From: Alternaria dauci
Lineage: Eukaryota; Ascomycota; Dothideomycetes; Pleosporales; Pleosporaceae
DNA length: 64,000 bases
Reading direction: 5' to 3'
Assembly: GCF_042100115.1 (NCBI RefSeq)
Contig: NC_091278.1
Location: forward strand, 2,046,001 to 2,110,000
The notes under the pieces were generated by a model. That model worked only from the letters and a program-made list of their open reading frames with translations. It had not been told where the DNA came from and searched no databases. Below are positions 46,699 to 57,793 of this stretch, one piece after another; within the stretch, counting starts at the first letter, position 1, and the number at the start of each line of letters is the position of its first letter. Position numbers and translations under genes: made by a program.

Positions 46699-47934
46699 CT
46701 ACTTCTTCCCAGGCACCTCAACCAACCCCCTCTGCTCCTTGATCCTCCACTGAATCGCCTTTGCAAGCTGATATAGCACTTCCAACGTCGGCATACCCAC
46801 GCCCGCATCCTTGCCCGCTCTCAACGGCTCCCCCAGCAAATTCTCATACTCGAGAAAATTGCCCTTTTCCAAGTCCTGCTGCATACTCGGCTTCAACCAG
46901 CTCTCTAGCGGATCAACATGGATCGTCTCCTCGATAACCCCTTCATCCAATTCCACGCCACAAACTGCTTTCGCCGCGGCAACGATTTCGCGCATGGCGG
47001 GTCGCACGAGGCCGTCTAGTGCGCCGTCTGCTAATCGCAGACGCCCGTCGTCTAGTCCTGTAATCGCGCAGATGGGATTCAGACAGGCGTTGAAAACCAA
47101 CTTCTTCCACCGGTCGTGCAGGACGTTGGGTGAGTATGTGCATTTCGTTTTGCCACCCGCAGAATACAAGTGCACGAATTCCTCGGCGCGGCGCTCAGGT
47201 ACAGCGGGGTTGATGTTTGATGTGGGAAAGGCGCCGATGAGCAGTTTGTCACCTTCATCTTGGACCTAGAAAGGGGTGGGATGGCGCGCAGTCAGTAAAC
47301 ACACACACATCAACCTTCCAGACTCTCCGAAATACAAAGACAGGAACGAATACTAACAATAGTACCAGGCACCGTCTCCGCGCTCCCTATCATGGAAATA
47401 CCACTCAAGATGCAAATATTAGGATGAGGACGCAAAAACGGTTTCTCAATATTCAATCCGTTTTGCAAGAGTATCAACGTCGTCTTACTCGCGTTGCTGC
47501 CCGTGGGGAGCGCAGGACTGATCAGATCGACGGCCGAGGGAGCAATATCCGGTATATTCTTCGTGCAAAGCATCACGTAGTCGAATGGCTGCTCGATACC
47601 CTCGCGCACGAGATCGGGGATACTATTGCGGACTTTTTTTTTTGTTTAACATGTTAGCACCCAATTACATCCACACATAATTCGATATTGATCCCTAGGC
47701 CATCCGAGTTTAAAAGAGAGAGGTCACCAACGTACCGACGCTAGGTCTCCATCCATTTAGATTTCCATGATCACAGCTGGAAATCGTGTATCCGTGGTCC
47801 TTGACGACGTTGTAGTTGGAGCGTAGGACAAGCGTTACCGTTGCGAGGCCACCGACTTCGAGGTTGACGGCTGCGATGGCACCGACGGCGCCACCGCCAA
47901 CAATTAGCACACTCTTCTTGTTAGAATCAGCCAT
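46699..47934 (-). CDS. Ketopantoate reductase (ApbA/PanE) family protein, 346 aa
   Basis: Three exons on the minus strand: 47934-47736, 47632-47358 and 47265-46699. The second exon's acceptor follows an A run (AAAAAAG, 47633). The N-terminal Rossmann loop VLIVGGGAVGAIAA binds NADP(H), and FDYVMLCTKN follows the third strand. The C-terminal helical domain carries the catalytic Lys/Asn pattern RWKKLVFNACLNPICAI. Ketopantoate reductase makes pantoate for coenzyme A. Fungi hold several members of this family, and some act on other 2-keto acids or in secondary metabolism, so I give no symbol. No targeting signal is seen. Confidence 0.9.
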
Positions 47935-48381
47935 GGCGTAGAGTTTTTTTGGAAGATGGTCAACTCACGTTACATGCAGTACAAGTGGCGTCTATGGCGT
48001 CGACAAAGATAGGGCGCGACTGACGCGTTAGTGGGGGTGGAGGGGCAACTACGACCTGGAAACATGATTCCGTCGGAATCGAGCCGCGTCGTACCTGCTG
48101 CATCTGGAAATCATCACATGTCCGTCACGGCTTGAATCAAAAAAACACATGTTTTGCGGTCCCTTCAATCGAGCTCCATTTGATGCATATGTAGGTTACA
48201 GTCCGTAAATTCGTGGCTGGTGACCCTTTGTCGCCAAATCTTCCACCGCCTAACACGCCTTCATTTCCTTATCGCACTGATGGTTTGATGCATTGCTTGA
48301 GTCGAAGGTAGAGCCGTTCCATTCCATCCGCCCGAAGACTACGCCGAGAGCCCAGCAAAAGAGAGAGAAAGAAGATGCACG
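47935..48381. other. Intergenic
   Basis: 447 bp between two minus-strand genes: promoter of the reductase gene and 3' flank of eL42. No gene seen. Confidence 0.5.
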
Positions 48382-49361
48382 CTTAGAAGACGAGAGCGGC
48401 ACCCTTGGTCTTCTTGTCACCACCAAGCTCAAAGTGCTTGCATCGCTTGAGGGCGAGCTGCAGTGTGTTAGCAAGTGCGGGCTGGTTGGAGGTGAATGCA
48501 GCATACCTGTGCCTTGGTCTTGCACTGTGTGCACTCTAGACGGAGAACGACCTTCTTGGTGGTCTTCGCTCTCTGTCTGGGTATTAGTAACCCATTTCTC
48601 CGTCTCGGACGCGTGCGATCATACCTTGTGGAAGACGGGCTTGGTCTGACCTCCGTAACCGGATTGCTTGCGGTCATAACGACGCTTACCCTGCGCGAAC
48701 AGCGAAGCCTTTCCAGCCTTGTACTCTACACAGTCTCAGTATACGGGCGTGCGAATGCGTGGACAGGCATCACGTACGGGTGACCTTATGCTGGGTGTGC
48801 TTCTTGCAGTCCTTGCCCTTGCAGTAGGTTCGGCGGGTCTTGGGAACGTTGACCTGGGGGAGGAAGTCAGCGTCCGCGTTCAATGCATTGAAGCTCCCCA
48901 TTTCCTCTGATGGCGACGAATGCGAGATGAGCGAGCGAAAAGATGACGACGACGACGACGACGAGTCGTTAGCGCGAGGCTGCAATCGTGTGGATCCTGT
49001 GAGAATAATGCCGCCATGGATTATACAAGCGCAATCTAGCGCCCTTGCAGTTCGTTCGTGGTGCGGCGCAAGACATGTGAACGCGTGATGGCGTACTCAA
49101 AGAGTCGCCGCTCTCCCACTGCAAGGCTCTCGCGTCTCCCTCGAGCCAGCAACGAGGGACATCATCCATCCCAGCTCTCTCAGCATCGGATAACCCCCGC
49201 CGTATCTCGTTCCGATAAGGTATCGTCGGCACAATGTCGTGGGGTTGGGTTTCGCCTCGCCATCGTCATCGATTCGTGAATTCGTTTACTCGTCGCTCGT
49301 CGCACGTCGCACTTGTCGTGTCCTTCGCAATATTCCCGGCAGCAGAGATATCACTCACCAT
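48382..49361 (-). CDS. RPL42: 60S ribosomal protein eL42 (L44 family), 106 aa
   Basis: Five coding exons on the minus strand: 49361-49359 (the ATG alone), 48853-48778, 48725-48625, 48572-48507 and 48456-48382. The joined product has the full 106-residue family length: [53 protein letters not shown] and [20 protein letters not shown]. The four Cys of the zinc ribbon (YCKGKDC and CTQC/RCKHF region) are present. It binds near the E site of the large subunit. The first intron is 505 bp, far longer than others here, and splits directly after ATG, a pattern known in fungal ribosomal protein genes, where such introns often carry regulatory signals. A GAC trinucleotide run lies inside it (about 48943-48963). 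Confidence 0.96.
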
Positions 49362-49672
49362 TTTGACGGATTTTGCTCTGTGGTTAGTATGAGCGAAAAG
49401 TTGGCGGTGTTGCTGGAGGTGTTGTGGTCGCTGCGCCGATATTGCTAGCGTTGTGTGGGCTTCGGCTAGGTTAGTAAGCCGGTATGTGCGCCACACCAGC
49501 CACAGCCAAGACAATGGAGAGGCACATGGATGACTGCGAGTCCCTCGTCATCATGAGTTGAACTGGTAAGAATTCATTGTGGTATCATGCGTGCTAAATA
49601 AAATGTAGATCCCTCACCGTACCATGTCTAATTATGGACCTGGTGGAACAAATGAAAGCTCAAATGTAAAGT
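49362..49672. promoter_or_regulatory. eL42 promoter and 3' flank of src1
   Basis: 311 bp upstream of the eL42 ATG, which also holds the 3' flank of the minus-strand Src1 gene ending at 49673. No specific element identified with confidence. Confidence 0.45.
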
Positions 49673-51794
49673 CTAGTAAACCGGATGTCCTTCTTCCCAC
49701 TTCTGTACCTCCTTTGTGTCCCGAGACGCAGATGGAGGGCTGCTGCCCATGCCAAGACTGAACCTGCTACTCGCACTTTTCGCAGGTGTTCTTCCATCGT
49801 CGATCCGCTTCACAGGACCGACCCATTCCCACATGCGAGCAACGTCGCCGCTAGCTGTCGTTCGGACACCTGCGCGAATGTTGCTGTTCTTTTCAACCTT
49901 TGCTTGTACCCTCGTCCACAGCTTTTGTCGACGCTTTGCGTTGAACTCAGTCCTCAAGACGTCGTCTCGCAGTTGTGTCATACTGATGCCCTTTTCAGCG
50001 CCCGGGTCGTAGTAGCTCAACGCGGCTTGGTCCTGAAGTCGATCATAAGCGTCGCTTGCTAGCTGCTTGGCCCGGACTTCCATCGCCCGGCTACTGGTAT
50101 ATGCGTACTTTCCGTATGAGCCAGTGGCCACGAGGAAGAGTATTGTTACAATTTGGAGAAGATGTCGTTCAAAGGATTGTCGGAGGGATCTTCGGACGCT
50201 GCAGGAGAGGGAGAGCTTGGCGAGGGAGGTGGATGCGAGACGTCGTGCGCCTGTTGTTCTGTGTACAAGGAAGAGTGACTGATTAGTACAATTCCACGTC
50301 AGAAATGCTGTACAAGTGATGGGACCGGCAAGGAAGTACTTACCCATCAGTGCTTTGAACTATTTCCTCCCGCAGGACCAGCTCAGGAAAGGCTCTATCG
50401 AAGAGCTCACTGAACTCCTGGTCTGTCAAGCTCTTGCTCTTCTGAGATGCCATCTGCTGCTTCAAATCTACCTCGCTCACTTCGGGGCTTTCCACTGGGT
50501 TTCCTGCTGCATCAGGCTCTCCACACTCGTATTGGGCCTTGCGTTGGCGAAGGATCTCTGTTGCCTTGTTCGCAATACCGTTCACTTTGCGTGTCTTCTC
50601 ACTGTCCGGTTCGCAGGTCGGTGGCAAAGGAACCAGGCCACCGAGGGAGAGCGGATGATCCTTCATGATGAAATCGGGATCGCACCTGAGAGTCAATCCG
50701 CGGAAGCACTGCGCGTGTGGCGGACAAGGCTCACACTGTGGGAGGATCTGATCCGCCCAGCTAGGTATCTCCACACCAGCAAGTCCGGTGGCATCCCGTC
50801 CAATGCCGCAGAAGCCAACCTCGATCTTCTCCTGCCGCCATACGCCAGCGAAGGCGGCTGATGCTGTGAGCAGAAGAGTGCCGGCCATTGCTTTGATTGT
50901 TCCAGTTTTCTTGCCCTTCTGCCTGCGTCTCCGGGGAGGCAGAATGTCCACTTCACCAGCCTTTGCCCGCTCGCGCACTAGATCAAGCTGCTCCTCTGGG
51001 GTGAACTCTTCGCCGGCATCTGCGAGATCGTCTTCCTGCTGCTTCACACGCGGGTCCGCCACGTCGAATGTTCCCCGAGTAGGCACCACAACACCGTCGT
51101 CCTGTTGCTCAGTCTTGGGTTGAAAGGTCCTCCGGCGATGCACGTCGCTCTTGCGCCTCTCCTGAGCATATCCTGTAGTCCGCCTACGTCGGTCGCGTGA
51201 TGTCGTGTCTGGCACTGCAGGAGAGCTCCCGCTCTGAAAGGGGTTCTCCTGGGTGAAGGGGCTGGCAGCATCGTTGCGATGCCACGCCTCCGGCTCGGGC
51301 GTAGGCTCCTTCGGCGCTGGAGTGACGCTTTTTCGTGTGCGTCTGGCCGCGGGTCGCTCATCCACGTCAGGCTCAAGCGCCCTGCTGTGTTTGGCGGGTA
51401 TAGCCCGCGAGGGTGTCTTGGCGCGCTGTGCCGCTACATCTGCTTCCTCTGTCGGTTCGCGCGTTGTCCGTCGGGTTGTGCGTCGTGCCGTCGCAGGTGT
51501 AGGCACTACCAGCGTCTCGTCTTCGGCCTCATCTGTCTCTACTGTGCTGGCTGAACTCGAGGGAACATCCACGATGCCCCGCGTCGATCGCTTTGTGCGT
51601 GCCTGCGCCCTTTGGACTTGCGATTTCTGAGGCAGCACGAGGTCGACGAACATGCCCACTAGAGCGGGCTTCTTTGCTGACGAAGGATATTGAACGCCAT
51701 GTCGGAGGAGGATGCTCCTCAGTTCCGGGACCGTTATCTTGTTTGGATCCACGCCATCTTCGTAATACCAGTATTCTCCCCGCGCATCAGCCAT
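49673..51794 (-). CDS. SRC1: Inner nuclear membrane protein Src1/Heh (HeH plus MSC domains), 678 aa
   Basis: Two exons on the minus strand: 51794-50344 and 50258-49673, with an 85-bp intron (donor GTAAGT, acceptor TACACAG). The N-terminal HeH/LEM-like helix-extension-helix (DPNKITVPELRSILLRHGV, then KKPALVGMFVDLVLPQ) binds chromatin in this family. Residues 60-300 are Arg/Thr/Pro-rich with basic nuclear-import-like clusters. First membrane segment is MAGTLLLTASAAFAGVW (about 315). A lumenal Man1-Src1 C-terminal domain follows, with Cys in QCEPCPPHAQCFRG and LRCDPDF. The second membrane segment is LLQIVTILFLVATGSYG (about 510). The nucleoplasmic tail has the RLQDQAALSYYDPGAE region. Src1/Heh proteins tether chromatin and rDNA and help nuclear pore quality control. 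Confidence 0.9.
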
Positions 51795-52322
51795 CTCGAT
51801 GGTGTGGAGGGGTCAGTCGAGGTGAGTCTACGAGCCAGCGGGGGTTGCGACTGGGGCAGTTGTAGGGCAGACGTGAGACGGGCGTGGGCTGGCTCGTGTG
51901 ATCGCTGCGATGAGCGATAGGTCGAGTTGGAAAGTCTGCGCAGCTTGTTTGTGATGTCACCGAGGCAACTGCGGGCCCGTGCGCCGGATTTGTCTTCTTT
52001 CATCTGGCCTCTTTCATTCGCTCCCAGTCACACCTCTGCAATGATGATCCGAAAAATAGAATGAAACCAAATTTCATTGTTACCGAGTTTATGAGGAGAG
52101 TCGACTCTATCCATTCTGTCCATTCTAGTTCCTCGTAACCCTGATCTGCCATGCGGTACGACGCAAACAGACGAACTTCCATTGCCAACGGGAAAACAGA
52201 AGCAACATTGCCGTGCCCTTGGAAAGACCAGAGCTGATGCGTGGATATGGTAACCCGCTACACTGGACATCTAGCATATCTTACATATCTTCGCATCCGT
52301 CATTATACTGTGCACAACCTCT
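51795..52322. other. Intergenic
   Basis: 528 bp between two minus-strand genes: Src1 promoter and 3' flank of the next gene. No gene seen. Confidence 0.5.
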
Positions 52323-53198
52323 TCAGACTCCCTCTTCTATCCAGCGCCTCAGTAATGTTGCCCACAATTGCAATGTCAGAGCCCATTCGCCCGAGGGAGG
52401 TGAGCTTAACACGACCGACCGCGGCTGGGTGACGATGTCTGGGTTAGGGAAAAACCTAACCCTTTCCCACAGTTTCTGCGTCTCCAGCGGTGCTTGTCTC
52501 AAAGCCTGGAAAACGGGCGACTTTCCTGCTCGGCTCACTAGGCGTTCCCGACCTTCCTTGATCACTGGTACTAATGCTGGCAATGTCGGCCACATGTGCT
52601 CCAGATCCTCGTCGCGTATGACGCTAGACACCAAGATGCCACGAATGATAATGTAGAGGTCAAGAAACTTGTCGTCTTTCTTTCCGTTGAGCAGTGTCGC
52701 TCTGCAGAAACAGTGCATATTGTACTTGACTCGTAGCGCTGGGTTGTCTCTCAAGACGTCGGCCAAGTGGACCATTGTGCTCGCCATCTCTTTTAGTTCC
52801 AGCCAAGGTGCGTTTTCCACGGGTGGAACTTGATTCGATAGTGTTAAACTTGTAATCCACGAAATTCTTCTGGGTCCCAGCGAGCGAGTTATGTCCAGCA
52901 ACATTCTCTTGGCTTTCATCGGGTTTTTGTCATCCAATAAATTCTCAGATGAGTCCCCAGATATGTGACCATCAATCTTCACAGGATTGAGTTTAAGCTC
53001 GAGCAGCCGAGTCTCTTTGTAGAGTTGGCGACAAGTCAACTGCAATTGATTGATGTGCCTATCGCTGGACCCTGGACTGAAATCGATGTGATCCCGGGGA
53101 CTAGTTGAGAATACAAAGGCGTAGACCTGGTTGCGTAGTTCTCCTGGTAAGTTTAGCAGAGGGGATCGGGCTGTCGGTGTGGTTTCGGGAGAAGTCAT
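52323..53198 (-). CDS. F-box/2EXR-like hypothetical protein, 291 aa
   Basis: Single-exon minus-strand gene. The N-terminal motif LLNLPGELRNQVYAFVF has the L-P-x-E-L-R-N-x-I/V-Y pattern of fungal F-box-like and 2EXR proteins, followed by LQLTCRQLYKET, the usual second helix with conserved Cys-R-Q. The rest is mixed alpha/beta without catalytic motif. Such proteins form large lineage-specific families in Dothideomycetes; their function is mostly unknown. A second protein with a related opening motif lies at 61856-62737, but the two are not obviously close paralogues. Confidence 0.75.
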   Translation of the reverse strand: MTSPETTPTARSPLLNLPGELRNQVYAFVFSTSPRDHIDFSPGSSDRHINQLQLTCRQLYKETRLLELKLNPVKIDGHISGDSSENLLDDKNPMKAKRMLLDITRSLGPRRISWITSLTLSNQVPPVENAPWLELKEMASTMVHLADVLRDNPALRVKYNMHCFCRATLLNGKKDDKFLDLYIIIRGILVSSVIRDEDLEHMWPTLPALVPVIKEGRERLVSRAGKSPVFQALRQAPLETQKLWERVRFFPNPDIVTQPRSVVLSSPPSGEWALTLQLWATLLRRWIEEGV

Positions 53199-53879
53199 GG
53201 TTGTGTGAACTCGGTTGTCGCAATCGCAGTGTTTGAGTTGAGGTGTTTGTGGTGAGCACGGAGTTGTTAGCGATTCGAGAGGTGCCCTCTTTTAGAAGGC
53301 TTAGGAACCAACGTACAAGGGCGCATACTTTCACTGTCGACATACTCTGCCTAGGTATACAGGCTTGGTGAATCAGATCTAATCTTCGTGATGTGATTGA
53401 TGCGTGCTAACCTTCACCAGTTTCACTTGGTTACTAAAGACTAAAAATAGTCTCCAGAAAAGTTGATTCTAGAAAGCTGAGAAGCTCGGTTGTGATGGAG
53501 ATGTTTCGCAAAGCTCGTCAACCCATCAAGACCAGACATCCTTCAATATCAAACCGATGTCTATTCAACTCAAGCCCGATAGATTGCGACTCTCTTCAAA
53601 AGACTTCACTGTCCCTAAGTATTTTATATTTATGAATGCACATATTCCGCCCTTGAACCTCCTATGCATTACTGATCAAGAAACCGGCAATCGAATTATT
53701 ATTTTTGGTCGCGAGTCCGTTTTCGAAACTTGCCGGCTTTATCCACTGCAGCGCCTAAGTTTATCCAGTGGGGGGATTTGCGATCGGGCCGAAAACAGGT
53801 TTTGCAACCATTCGTCCCGGGTCCAAAATTCTTATCAAGTATAGAATGATTTCATTTTTCAATTCTTCATCAGCAAATC
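53199..53879. other. Intergenic, AT-rich
   Basis: 680 bp. One ATG-started frame (53557-53844 plus, 95 codons) has no family pattern and is not called. Confidence 0.45.
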
Positions 53880-53986
53880 GGGCTTGTGGTTTAGTGGTAT
53901 AATACTCCCTTAGCATCAGCTCCTGAGCAGTAAATCGCCCAGGAACAGTCTGGGAGTGGTCCAGGGTTCGATTCCCTGCAAGTCCA
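53880..53986 (+). tRNA. tRNA-Ala(AGC): tRNA-Ala(AGC) with anticodon-loop intron
   Basis: Acceptor arms GGGCTTG (53880-53886) and CAAGTCC (53979-53985) pair fully with a G3-U70 wobble, the known identity mark of alanine tRNA. Discriminator A is 53986. The D-loop keeps A14 and GG. Anticodon stem CTCCC (53905-53909) pairs with GGGAG (53952-53956). The loop is TTAGCA...T with anticodon AGC at 53912-53914, and about 35 extra bases (53916-53950) sit after position 37, where tRNA introns lie. T-arm CAGGG-TTCGATT-CCCTG is perfect. The B box is 53965-53975. CCA is not encoded. A run of seven T follows. Confidence 0.93.
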
Positions 53987-53993
53987 TTTTTTT
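53987..53993 (+). terminator. RNA polymerase III T-run terminator
   Basis: Seven T directly after the discriminator base of the tRNA gene. Confidence 0.9.
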
Positions 53994-54655
53994 GCGCTTC
54001 TTGTAGTCTCCTGGGATAGTTGGGTGGTTGTAGGATGGTAGGGAGCAATGTGGTGAAGTTCGGGATTTTCGTTTTCTTTTTCGGGTGTGCGAACACCATT
54101 ATCAGCGGACATGTAGGAGCGATGTGGTTTTCACGGATCCAAGTCTTTTATGCCTCAACCTCGTTGGTTCAAACGTGATGAAATTCTATCATTGTCTTTG
54201 AGTCTTAAGAGCGCTGTTGGTGTATGCAGTGTCGAAGAAATCTACTTTCCGCGCCGCATGTTTAGTCGAAATCACGCGCAGATATTTGCATTCTGTCGCG
54301 TAGACCCTAAAAACCTGGAGATTCATTCTTAATTGTTTTTGATCAATGGGCATTGTGCTGCAAAAATAAGTGGTAGGGTAGAAGATGCACTCGCCATTTT
54401 CAAAAAGTCAAACTTGTCATCGAATGATGGTAAAGTCCTAGTGTCCCTCTATGCTAAGCAACTCTAATATATCAACTCCTTGAGTCTCCGCAGCAGAGAA
54501 ACTTGTTACCTGTTTGATACTTGTAACATACACTTACTTCATCTTCTTGTGTTTTGTCCGCACCACGGGAGACAGTCAACGTGGAACATGCAAGAGCTTA
54601 CCGAATTCAGCGGCATCAGAAGCTAGAAACGCCCCTCCAGTCGCAGACATAATTA
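53994..54655. other. Intergenic, AT-rich
   Basis: 660 bp between the tRNA and the 3' end of the minus-strand kinase gene. No gene seen. Confidence 0.5.
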
Positions 54656-56948
54656 CTAGTCTTTATCCGAGTCAGCATCTTCATGTATAGGCACACCGGA
54701 AGGTTGATCAAGAATGAAGCTAACCATGCCGCGATGCATCTCCGTTTTGTCACTCAATCTTGGCGTCACTGGTTCCGCGTTGATCTCCAACAGCACCAAA
54801 CCCCACATGACCGCATGCTGCAACGTTCCAAAACCGCTCTTCTCATCTTCTGATGCGGTCACCAAGGCGGACCCCAACACTGTATCGCGGAACAATATGA
54901 GCACTGCCCTTTTGGAGTCGCGTTGGAGCGATGCCCGTAACGCCTCATCGGTAACGTTGGTGGCCACGTAGACGCCACGTTGCGATGGTACACGCTTACG
55001 TATACTCGAACAAAGATGTTGCCACGAGGTGAGATAACCTTTACGTTCTCGGAACCTCTGGATCGCTTCTTCCATGGAGCTGCTGATGAGATTGTCGACA
55101 AGTTCCAACACGTCATCTTGGACCATCGCACTAGGGCGTGGATATCCAGTCTCGGAAGCCCAATCGGTGACCAGGCTGGTCAGTCTCTGTTCGGACGCAT
55201 CGGTATTATCTGCTTTGCGCCGTTTTCGTGGCGGTACAAACTTCTGGCCAATAGCATATTGCGCCCATTCTTCACTATCTTCCGTAGTATATGCAAGTTT
55301 GAACTCGTCAGCGATAGCGTCTTCCTGCTTTCGTATCTCGTCGCCATACATCCTATCCAGTCTGGAGAGGTTGTCTTCGCTGGCTTTTTGCAGGATCTCG
55401 AGTGACATGCGTTCCTTTGGATTGTACCGCAGACAGCGCGAGAGGACTTGGCACAGGCGCACACTGTATTCTTTAGGAAGATCTTCCAGCATCTGTGGAA
55501 AAATGCTATCTTTGCTTTTGATTTTATTTTCCTTTAGACGACGAACGTGCTTTGGATCCTCAGATAGTTCTTGAACTTCTTCATAAACGTTCATTCCCGT
55601 GTGGGCCATCATGAGTGCCCAGACTGTCATGGCTAGACTCCAAACGTCCGACTTTTCTGACACTGGCCAGTCGTCTGGCGCCCAGGAATCCTCAGACACT
55701 CCAGCGCCGTCTCGTTCCTAATCAAGGTTAGCACCGCCTCGATGAGATCGACATCCTACTTACTGGAGGCATCAATCCCGGCGTGCCTTGATACTTCCTT
55801 CTATCCATGTCATAATTGTTATCTTTCTCCAAAGCGATGTCAAAATCAGATAACACAACCCTTGGATAAGCAGGGTAGTCAGCGTTGTTACGCTGCAGGA
55901 ATATGTTAGCGTTCTTAATATCGGAATGAATGATTCCCTTCCACGCCATTGAGGTGGGGTCTAAATTCTCGTCTTCTCCAGTTTCGGTAGGTAACTTGTC
56001 ACCGTGGATCTGGTCTTCCCGATTCGGCGATGAGCAAGTACCCTTCTGCAGCGCCGTCAGCGCCTTTGCCACCTGACTGAGCAGATACCAAATGAAGTGC
56101 TCTGGCACCGGCTTCTTTCGAGTGAGTTCATGCCCTTTGTAGATGCGTGCGAGAGTCCCAAGTTCGGCGAAAGTCGAGTATATATTGTAGACAACCGGCA
56201 CTGTTCCTTCGTCACTGCTGCGGCCATTGATTGTCCTGCTCAACTGTCTTTTACTGCTACCGCGGTGTGATATCATATGCGAACAATTAAGCGTGCTGAT
56301 GCGGTTGTTCATTCCAATCTCGTGCTCTGCGTTGTCAATATCTCTTTTATTTAGTGCCTCAAGACATTTGACTGTGATTTGCTAAGGATGGTTAGAAAAG
56401 TAATCTGAGCACATTCATGTTGCCAGACTCACATCTTCAATCACCCCAGCGTCATTGGTTCGAACACAAAGGAAGACTGACTTGTGAGGCATCGTACCCT
56501 TCTCGAGCCGCTCCTTGTCTACCCCACTTCCGTCAAGTCTAGTTTGATAGAGAGTCATCGCAAACTTCCAATGACCACCTTGATGATTGTAGAATTCCTG
56601 TCGTTGCCCTGCAGTAGGAGCTAAGAATCGGCCACCTTTAGGTTCGTTTCGAATATAAAAGGGGGGCGAGAGCTCGCCACTGGAAGCATCTGATACAGCT
56701 ATGGATGTCTCTACACCATTTCCCCGCTCTACATCCGCAGCTGCATCCGACTCTTGCGGTTGATGTTGAGCTACCTGTGGATGTGCTACTGGAGCCACTG
56801 GAGCCGGCAAGGCCGTTGGAGGAGCAGGTGGTGGAGCAACAACAGCGGCTGGCGGAGCTACGCCGGGTCTGACTGCCGTTGCCGCAGGTTGGCCAGTGTA
56901 TACCTGCTTCCTCGTCCAATATGCCTCCTTCTTTTTCCAATGTTCCAT
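54656..56948 (-). CDS. Atypical protein kinase-like protein, 731 aa
   Basis: Three exons on the minus strand, all phase 0: 56948-56433, 56381-55764 and 55717-54656. The first 70 residues are Pro/Ala/Val/Gln-rich. Kinase blocks lie in the middle: the helix HFIWYLLSQVAKALTALQK, the catalytic loop GIIHSDIKNANIFL (Asp near residue 326), VVLSDFDIAL (near 351), the activation-segment end GTPGLMPPE completed across the last splice, and SEKSDVWSLAMTVWALM. The loop reads HSD instead of HRD and the metal motif DFD instead of DFG; the catalytic Asp and Asn are kept. The glycine loop and VAIK Lys are not obvious. Activity may be weak or altered. The C-terminal 250 residues have no known domain. The substrate is unknown. 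Confidence 0.8.
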
Positions 56949-57793
56949 AACCCCTCTTCCGCGAATGTTCGGGGGGACTATGAGAGTGAGTCACATGATG
57001 AATATACTTTATATCAAATACACACAGTTTTTGCTTCTCGTCAAAAGGTGTCGTATCATTGCGAGAAATGCGTTCCTTGACTGGTTGTTGGTAATGAGGT
57101 AATCGTAATAGTTTGCATCATAGTCATCTATACTTTCATATGTGTCGATACCACCATTGTTGACAACGCGAGGAGGGCGCATGTTCAGATTGTTCGCTAT
57201 TATGTCGGATCGTCGTAATCGCCAGGCCGGGTTGTGCGAATAGTCGCAAGATCGACTGCCCGACTCTGCGGATATATAATACTGCTGTGATATGTTGACA
57301 GCAAACATCAAAGCGTTTTGTGTCGCTTTGTTGATGGCCTTTGGGTGGTGGTTTGATGACAAGACAATGAAAATGGAGATTTCGACATAAGGACGAACAA
57401 TGTGGGGCTTGCTGAGTATGGTAAGGCGCTTTGTTGCAGCCTTATGGAGGGGCCGAACACGAGCTGGACCTGACCACTTTAGATAATAATCCTGCACCAC
57501 CGTACGTCACCCGCCCACACACCTGCCTAGCCTAGGGATAACGTCTCGGCGGACGCGGTAACACGTGCGTTTCCATTAGAAATCATGTCTGAAGTCTTTC
57601 CCCACATCCCTTCTGGAACATGATTATCATGAGTCAGGATAGCAAGACGTGATCGTCGGGGTGTATCAAAACAGCTGCTACATTGCAAATGAAGGCTGTT
57701 GCAGTAAGAGCAACCTGTAAAAACTACCTAGGTACGAAGCTCAACGTCCCACATGTCCACAAGACGAACCACCAATATGTCAAGCACAGTATC
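56949..57793. other. Intergenic, AT-rich
   Basis: 845 bp. A minus-strand frame (57009-57500) reads protein-like in its second half, but its first ATG is late and it is not called. CCTAGG palindromes lie at about 57532 and 57727. Confidence 0.4.

Noticed and set aside
57009..57500. 163-codon minus-strand frame upstream of the kinase gene
   Set aside because: The second half reads protein-like, but the first ATG is late, no splice links it to the kinase exon, and no family is seen. It could be a relic.
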